64,000 nucleotides of DNA from Helicobacter sp. Lineage in GTDB: Bacteria; Campylobacterota; Campylobacteria; Campylobacterales; Helicobacteraceae. This document shows positions 59,387 through 64,000 of this stretch, piece after piece. Where the stretch lies: positions 58,228-122,227 of the forward strand of contig NZ_JALEIK010000016.1 of assembly GCF_022770205.1 (NCBI RefSeq), in the 5' to 3' direction. Numbering within the stretch: the stretch's first letter is position 1; every line of letters starts with the position of its first letter. The position numbers and the translations under genes are program-made. The notes beneath the pieces are model-generated. The model saw only the letters and a program-made list of their open reading frames with translations. It was not told the origin of the DNA and did no database searches.

Positions 59387-61402
59387 ATGTTCCGTTCATT
59401 GGGTGGAAAGCTCACAGCAAGTGCGGTTTCGGTTTTTGTGGTAATTATTATTGTGATTAGTGCATTTAATTTTCAAAATACTTCAGGAGATGTTCAGAAG
59501 CTTTATCGTGGAATCCAAAAGCAAACATTGGAGTCTGCTTATAAAAGCATTTTTATTTCTGTAGTTGATGAAGTGCAAGAGGATTTGCGTGTGATTGCTA
59601 GGGATATTTCTAGGGTTGATAAAGAGAGTGTTGTGCAACAGCGTGTTGTATTGGATACGGCATTGTCTCTTGCGGAATATCCTGTGATGTTTATTGTTTA
59701 CGATGATGATGGAAAAGCGATTTTGCAAAATTATAATGGTGATGGCGATACACGATTCAGTGCAGATTGGGATGATTTTGGTAGCTTGGATTTGCGCCAA
59801 CGCGATTGGTATGTGCAGACCAAGCAAAAGAATCAAGGCGTTATCACTCCTGTGTATCAAAGTGTTGCTGGTAAGTATAAAGGTGATTATTTTGCAACGG
59901 CAACTATGCCCCTTATAAAAAATGGTAAGTTTATTGGTGTAATTGGAATGGATATTAGAGTTGATGAATTCCAAGAGCGTTTTGATGCCTTTAAGAATTC
60001 TGAGCTTCCTTCTGCGAGCGTATTTATTGCGGATTCTAATGGAGTGATATTTTCCCATAAAAATATGGATTTAGTGAAGAATAATGCGACTAAAGGAGCG
60101 GAAGCTGCATTGCAGAATGCTTTGAAGTCTGGTTCTAAAGAAGGGCAAATTGATTATAGTTTGGATTTAGGGAATGGGCAAACCATTGATAAGTTTGGAT
60201 TTTATAAGCAGTTTCCTTTTGGTTGGACAATTGTTTCTTCCGCAGATAAGAGCGATTATACGCTAGCGGTTAATAGAAATTTAATTAAAACAATTGTCTT
60301 AGCAGTTGTAATGATTATTATTGGTGTAGTTATTTTATTATTTATCATCCGTTATTTTACAAATCCTATCAATGTAATTAAAACAACGCTTATTGAATTT
60401 TTCAAATATCTTAACCACGAAAGTAAAGTTGCACCTAAAGCACTTGAAATTAAAAGTCAAGATGAGATTGGTATGATGGCGCAGGCGATTAATGTCAATA
60501 TAGAAAAGACAAGGGACGGATTACAAAAGGATGAAGCCCTTGTTAAGCAAGCCCTAGAGGTTATTGAAATAGCACATGGGGGTCATGTGGAATTTTTGAT
60601 TGATTTAGAAGGGGCAAACCCACAATTAAATAATTTACGCGATGCAGTAAATAATCTATTGAAATTGCTTGTTACAGCAGTTAGTAACAATTTGCCTGAA
60701 TTAAATCGTGTGTTTGATAGCTTTGTGAAACTTGATTTTAGCACGCAAGTGGCAAATGCGGAAGGGCGTGTGGAGATTGTAACAAATACATTAGGGGAAG
60801 AGATTCGTAAAATGCTTAGAACTTCTTTAGAGTTTGCAAATTCCTTAAATGAACAAAGCGATAAGCTTGAAGAAGCAGTCAATTCTTTAATGCAGTCTTC
60901 TAGCTCCCAAGCTTCTTCGTTGCAACAAACTGCATCGGCGGTAGAAGAAATCACTTCATCAATGCAAAGTGTAAGCGGTAGAACGCAAGAAGTCATTCAG
61001 CAGACTGAAGATATTAAGAGTGTCATTGGAATCATTAGGGATATTGCAGATCAAACGAATTTGTTGGCTTTAAATGCTGCCATTGAAGCAGCAAGAGCAG
61101 GAGAACACGGAAGGGGGTTTGCTGTTGTTGCTGATGAAGTGAGAAAATTAGCGGAGCGAACAGGGAAATCTCTAGGTGAAATTGAAGCAAATGTAAATTT
61201 ATTAGTGCAAAGCATTAATGATATGGCGGAATCCATTAAAGAGCAAACCACAGGAATTACACAGATTAATGACACAATTTCAAGTTTAGAATCTGCAACA
61301 CAGGAAAATGTAGGCATTGCAAATACAAGTTCTGAGATTTGTCAAAGTGTTTCTGAGATTGCAAAAGCAATTTTAAAAGACGCAAATAAGAAAAAAATCT
61401 AA
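59387..61402 (+). CDS. Methyl-accepting chemotaxis protein with dCache sensor domain
   Basis: 671 residues. TM1 about 9-29, periplasmic dCache domain about 35-295 with [12 protein letters not shown] and [12 protein letters not shown], which resemble the Arg/Trp/Tyr ... Asp ligand motif of amino-acid-binding dCache_1 sensors. TM2 about 305-325, HAMP-like region, then the signalling domain with [20 protein letters not shown] and [20 protein letters not shown]. No C-terminal CheR/CheB tethering pentapeptide: it ends [10 protein letters not shown]. It lies directly upstream of an amino-acid importer. Confidence 0.92.
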   Translation: MFRSLGGKLTASAVSVFVVIIIVISAFNFQNTSGDVQKLYRGIQKQTLESAYKSIFISVVDEVQEDLRVIARDISRVDKESVVQQRVVLDTALSLAEYPVMFIVYDDDGKAILQNYNGDGDTRFSADWDDFGSLDLRQRDWYVQTKQKNQGVITPVYQSVAGKYKGDYFATATMPLIKNGKFIGVIGMDIRVDEFQERFDAFKNSELPSASVFIADSNGVIFSHKNMDLVKNNATKGAEAALQNALKSGSKEGQIDYSLDLGNGQTIDKFGFYKQFPFGWTIVSSADKSDYTLAVNRNLIKTIVLAVVMIIIGVVILLFIIRYFTNPINVIKTTLIEFFKYLNHESKVAPKALEIKSQDEIGMMAQAINVNIEKTRDGLQKDEALVKQALEVIEIAHGGHVEFLIDLEGANPQLNNLRDAVNNLLKLLVTAVSNNLPELNRVFDSFVKLDFSTQVANAEGRVEIVTNTLGEEIRKMLRTSLEFANSLNEQSDKLEEAVNSLMQSSSSQASSLQQTASAVEEITSSMQSVSGRTQEVIQQTEDIKSVIGIIRDIADQTNLLALNAAIEAARAGEHGRGFAVVADEVRKLAERTGKSLGEIEANVNLLVQSINDMAESIKEQTTGITQINDTISSLESATQENVGIANTSSEICQSVSEIAKAILKDANKKKI

Positions 61403-61530
61403 GCCTTAAAACTTTCATTTATTCTTTACGCACAAGAGTAGGGAAAACTTAAGCAAGTATTTTGCCTTGTGTGTGAAGTTTAAAAAGCAAAAATAAATGC
61501 CAAAGTGTGCAGTCAAAATTAAAATTTTGC

Positions 61531-61536
61531 TATAAT
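61531..61536 (+). promoter_or_regulatory. -10 box of the amino-acid ABC importer operon
   Basis: TATAAT within TTTTGCTATAATCC, 33-38 bases before GTG 61569. The extended TGC-TATAAT form is strong for this lineage. Confidence 0.6.
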
Positions 61537-61568
61537 CCTTGCTTATTTTTATTCTAAGGAGAATGGTC

Positions 61569-62348
61569 GTGTATCGTTTGGTTTTATCTAGCATTTTGGC
61601 GGTTTTTGTGGCGTTTGGTGTGAGTGGTTGTAAAGATGATAAGAAATTAGTTGTCGCAACGGCGGCGGAGTTTCCGCCCTTTGAGTTTAAGGAAGGTTTG
61701 GAATATAAAGGCGTGGATATGGAGATATCCCGTGAGATTGCAAAGCGTTTGGGCAAAGAGCTTGAAATAAAGGATATGGAATTTGATGCTGTGATGAGTG
61801 CTGTAAGTAGTGGGAATGCGGATTTTGCAGCAAGTGGGCTTACGATTAATGAAACGCGCTTAAAGGTAGCAGATTTTACAAAACCTTATTATAATGCAAA
61901 TCAAGTGGTGATTGTCAAAAGTGAAAATGTTGCACTCAAAGCAGTTGGTAATGATGCAGAAGCATTGGCTATGGCAATTTCTCAAAAAGATGGAATTAAA
62001 ATTGGTGTGCAGGCAGGCACAACGGGTGCATTTTTTGCTAAAGGAGATGAGGAATGGGGTTTTGCAGGATTTCCAAAAGCAGAGGTTAAAAGCTTTGTGA
62101 ATGGCTCGCTTGCTGTTAGTGCATTAGTGAATGGGCAAGTGGATATAGTGATTTTAGATGAAGCTCCAGCGCGCTTGATTTCTAAGGGGAATGCGGGAAC
62201 AGAAGTGCTAGAGGCAGCTTTAACACAAGAAGAATATGGAATTGCAGTTAAAAAGGGCAATAAAGAGCTTTTAGATTCTATAAATAGTGTATTAGATGCA
62301 ATGCGAGAAGATGGGACATTTGATAAAATTATGCAAAACTACTTTTAA
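61569..62348 (+). CDS. Amino-acid ABC transporter substrate-binding lipoprotein
   Basis: SBP_bac_3 family, 259 residues, lipobox FGVSGC with Cys21. Typical sequence: LVVATAAEFPPFEFKEG, GVDMEISREIAKRLGKELEI, ASGLTINETRLKVADFTKPY (Arg that binds the alpha-carboxylate) and VDIVILDEAPARLI (Asp for the alpha-amino group). The start is decided by the ribosome site: ATG 61563 is 1 base from AAGGAG (61556-61561), whereas GTG 61569 is 7 bases away. The pocket suggests a polar or basic amino acid, unproven. Confidence 0.9.
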   Translation: MYRLVLSSILAVFVAFGVSGCKDDKKLVVATAAEFPPFEFKEGLEYKGVDMEISREIAKRLGKELEIKDMEFDAVMSAVSSGNADFAASGLTINETRLKVADFTKPYYNANQVVIVKSENVALKAVGNDAEALAMAISQKDGIKIGVQAGTTGAFFAKGDEEWGFAGFPKAEVKSFVNGSLAVSALVNGQVDIVILDEAPARLISKGNAGTEVLEAALTQEEYGIAVKKGNKELLDSINSVLDAMREDGTFDKIMQNYF

Positions 62349-62351
62349 TCT

Positions 62352-63050
62352 ATGGATAAATTAGAAGTTTTTTACAATCAGTTTATCACAAAGGGTGGCT
62401 ATGCGCTTGTATTAGAAGGCGTTGGTGTAACGCTTTTGCTCGCTGTGCTTGGCTTGCTAATAGGCATTGTGATTGGCACTTTGCTAGCCATTTTGCTAAC
62501 AAAAGATGAGAAAAACGCATTTGAGTCCGTGTTAGTTGGAATCGCAAAGTTATATGTTGGATTCTTTCGCGGGACGCCCATTGTTGTGCAATTACTCTTT
62601 ATCTACTTTGTGATTTTGCCACTTTTTGGGCTTGCAGGAAGCAGTGCGTTGCTTGTAGCAGTGGTGATTTTTGGCTTAAATAGCGGTGCGTATGTCAGTG
62701 AGATTATCCGCGGTGGAATCTTAAGTGTGGATAGTGGGCAAAATGAAGCAGCAAGGGCGTTAGGGCTTAATTCTAGGCAGAGTATGCGCTTTGTCGTGTT
62801 TCCACAGGCTCTTAAAAACGCTCTCCCAAATTTAGGCAATGAATTTATCACGCTCCTTAAAGAGACTTCAGTGGCAAATTATGTAACAGTGCACGACTTA
62901 ACCTATGCGTTTAAGACGATTGGAAGTGCAGGCTATGAATATATGATTCCTTATTTTTGTTTGGCGTTGTGTTATTTGGTGCTTGTAATGGTGGCTAGTT
63001 TTATAGTCAAGCAATATGAAGGGAAGTTAAGAAGAAGTGATAAGCGTTAG
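62352..63050 (+). CDS. Amino-acid ABC transporter permease
   Basis: 232 residues, HisM/GlnP family, five TM helices. EAA-loop SGQNEAARALGLNSRQSMRF near residue 130 contacts the ATPase; GFFRGTPIVVQLLFIYFV precedes it. Starts 3 bases after the binding-protein stop and overlaps the ATPase gene by 14 bases. A single permease implies a homodimer. Confidence 0.93.
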   Translation: MDKLEVFYNQFITKGGYALVLEGVGVTLLLAVLGLLIGIVIGTLLAILLTKDEKNAFESVLVGIAKLYVGFFRGTPIVVQLLFIYFVILPLFGLAGSSALLVAVVIFGLNSGAYVSEIIRGGILSVDSGQNEAARALGLNSRQSMRFVVFPQALKNALPNLGNEFITLLKETSVANYVTVHDLTYAFKTIGSAGYEYMIPYFCLALCYLVLVMVASFIVKQYEGKLRRSDKR

Positions 63051-63873
63051 AAATCTTTTTAAAAAATATGAGGATTACACAAAGGCAGGTAGGCAAGAGA
63101 AAATCGTGCTAAATGGCTTAAATGTGGAGTTTAAGCCTGGGGAAAAGGTTGTCATTGTTGGACCTAGTGGGAGTGGAAAAAGCACCTTTTTGCGCTGTTT
63201 AAATCTTTTAGAAAAGCCAGATGGTGGTGAGATTTGGCTAGATAATAAAAGGATTTCTGCTTTAAGTGTTGGATTGTATCCTGAGCTTTTAAAACTTAAG
63301 GGCAGGGCGTTAAAAAAGGCGATTTTAGAATATGATAAAAAGCATCGCATTGATATAAATTTGGCGCGTGCTAAAATGGGAATGGTGTTCCAGCATTTTA
63401 ATTTATTTAATAATTTAAGCGTTTTAGAAAACATTACGCTTGCGCCTGTGCGCTTAAAGCGTGCAACGCAAAGTGAAGCAAAAGAGTTAGCCCTAGCACT
63501 TTTAGCGCGTGTGGGTTTGTCTGATAAGGCGCACGAATATCCTGTGCGCTTAAGCGGTGGGCAGAAGCAAAGAATTGCGATTGCAAGGGCTTTAGCGATG
63601 AAGCCTGAAGTCATACTTTTTGATGAGCCAACAAGCGCGTTAGATATTGAGATGGTAGGGGGTGTTTTAGAATTAATGAAAAGTGTAGCAAATGAGGGAA
63701 TGAGTATGGTTTGTGTAACGCACGAAATGGGCTTTGCAAGGGAGGTTGCCACGCGTGTTTTGTTTATGGAAGGTGGGAATATTTTAGAGGATTCTCCGCC
63801 TAAAGAGTTTTTTGATAATCCTAAAAGTGAGAGATTACAGGATTTTTTAAGCCATATTAAAGGAAGGGTATGA
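63037..63873 (+). CDS. Amino-acid ABC transporter ATP-binding protein
   Basis: 278 residues, GlnQ/HisP family: Walker A GPSGSGKST (about 45-53), Q-loop VFQHFNLFNNLSVLENITLA, signature LSGGQKQRIAIARAL, Walker B VILFDEPTSALD, H-loop VTHEMGFA. An insertion of about 30 residues lies between Walker A and the Q-loop (residues 70-110, GRALKKAILEYDKKHRIDIN), longer than in GlnQ. GTG start with purine-rich Shine-Dalgarno. Confidence 0.93.
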   Translation: MISVRNLFKKYEDYTKAGRQEKIVLNGLNVEFKPGEKVVIVGPSGSGKSTFLRCLNLLEKPDGGEIWLDNKRISALSVGLYPELLKLKGRALKKAILEYDKKHRIDINLARAKMGMVFQHFNLFNNLSVLENITLAPVRLKRATQSEAKELALALLARVGLSDKAHEYPVRLSGGQKQRIAIARALAMKPEVILFDEPTSALDIEMVGGVLELMKSVANEGMSMVCVTHEMGFAREVATRVLFMEGGNILEDSPPKEFFDNPKSERLQDFLSHIKGRV

Positions 63874-64000
63874 ATTTAGCAGAGCAAACAAAGAAACTTT
63901 TAGAGATATTAGGCGATGGTTTTCCACTAGAGCGTTTGGGGTTAATCTTACAGCATAAAGAGATGATTTTAGAATGGTTGGAATCCAAGGAGTTTAAGGC
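63870..64000 (+). CDS. Partial gene of unknown function (3' end outside window)
   Basis: Begins ATG 63870, overlapping the ATPase stop as ATGA, with AGGAAGGG just upstream. The visible 43 residues start MNLAEQTKKLLEILGDGFP and are helical and soluble. I cannot assign a family from this fragment. Coupling to the importer operon is clear. Confidence 0.6.
   Translation, partial: MNLAEQTKKLLEILGDGFPLERLGLILQHKEMILEWLESKEFK

Noticed and set aside
59483..60058. 191-codon minus-strand frame
   Set aside because: Antisense to the chemoreceptor sensor domain; Ile/His/Asn-rich composition typical of shadow translation.
61403..61500. Nested inverted repeats (CGCACAAG ... CTTGTGTG and AAACTT ... AAGTTT) after the chemoreceptor gene
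   Set aside because: Arms are short, need G-U pairs and large internal loops; a terminator is possible but not supportable by eye.
63075..63752. 225-codon minus-strand frame
   Set aside because: Exact antisense of the ABC ATPase gene, whose Walker and signature motifs are all on the plus strand.
1..64000. CRISPR arrays, tRNA/rRNA genes, insertion sequences, prophage
   Set aside because: No regularly spaced direct repeats, no cloverleaf with conserved TTCRA loop, and no transposase or phage proteins among the reading frames.

Overview
The window looks like a chromosomal segment of an enterohepatic-type Helicobacter (Campylobacterota). Evidence: low G+C, AAGGA-type ribosome binding sites, TATAAT-like -10 boxes without a clear -35, and gene runs that I recall in the same order in Helicobacter pylori (aroB-mscS-mtaB-ftsH paralogue-small protein; ppx-waaC-waaM with a ferredoxin gene beside ppx; murJ-fapA-ruvA; rpmH-rnpA-yidD-yidC-jag-mnmE). 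Other genes are more typical of Campylobacter and non-gastric helicobacters: a Maf-type flagellin glycosylation protein, pseI, lgtF/waaM, a NikA-type nickel importer and a CmeABC-type efflux pump. The genus call is inference; the species is not determined. I saw no rRNA, tRNA, CRISPR array, insertion sequence or prophage.

Layout. 1-10 kb: partial maf gene, prs-ppiA, molybdopterin genes (moaD-moaE-mogA, minus strand), ridA, rplU-rpmA-obgE, proB, xseA, uppP. 10-16.5 kb: the rpmH-to-mnmE cluster, an MdtJ/MdtI-like SMR pair on the minus strand, then aroB. 16.5-29 kb: a large MscS channel, tRNA and ribosomal methylthiotransferases (mtaB, rimO), a protease-dead FtsH paralogue, dusB, murJ, fapA, ruvA and tilS. 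29-34 kb (minus): a five-gene nickel ABC importer. 34-42 kb: a pxpA / biotin carrier / biotin carboxylase / pxpB / pxpC operon divergent from a tripartite tricarboxylate-type (TctCBA) importer. 42-50 kb (minus): inner-core lipooligosaccharide genes (waaC, waaM, lgtF, waaF), ppx, ferredoxin, a divergent TrpC-like protein and glyS. 50-64 kb (plus): an orphan histidine kinase, cmeABC, an exported SNase-like protein with no catalytic residues, a tiny coupled ORF, pseI, a chemoreceptor, an amino-acid ABC importer and a partial gene.

Most notable system. The 34-42 kb block encodes all parts of a split, urea-carboxylase-like biotin enzyme: biotin carboxylase, a 77-residue biotin carrier, and AHS1- and AHS2-type carboxyltransferase halves. 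It comes together with the 5-oxoprolinase subunit PxpA and sits opposite a dedicated importer. This suggests a nutrient-uptake and biotin-dependent ring-opening route for 5-oxoproline or a related lactam, which is inference.

Two DNA-level signals also stand out. The hexamer GGAATC/GATTCC is strongly over-represented in most of the window, in several reading frames and inside a perfect 13-bp-arm hairpin, yet absent from the tct genes. A 16-bp palindrome directly upstream of the cmeA -10 box has the same half-sites and spacing that I recall for the Campylobacter jejuni CmeR operator.
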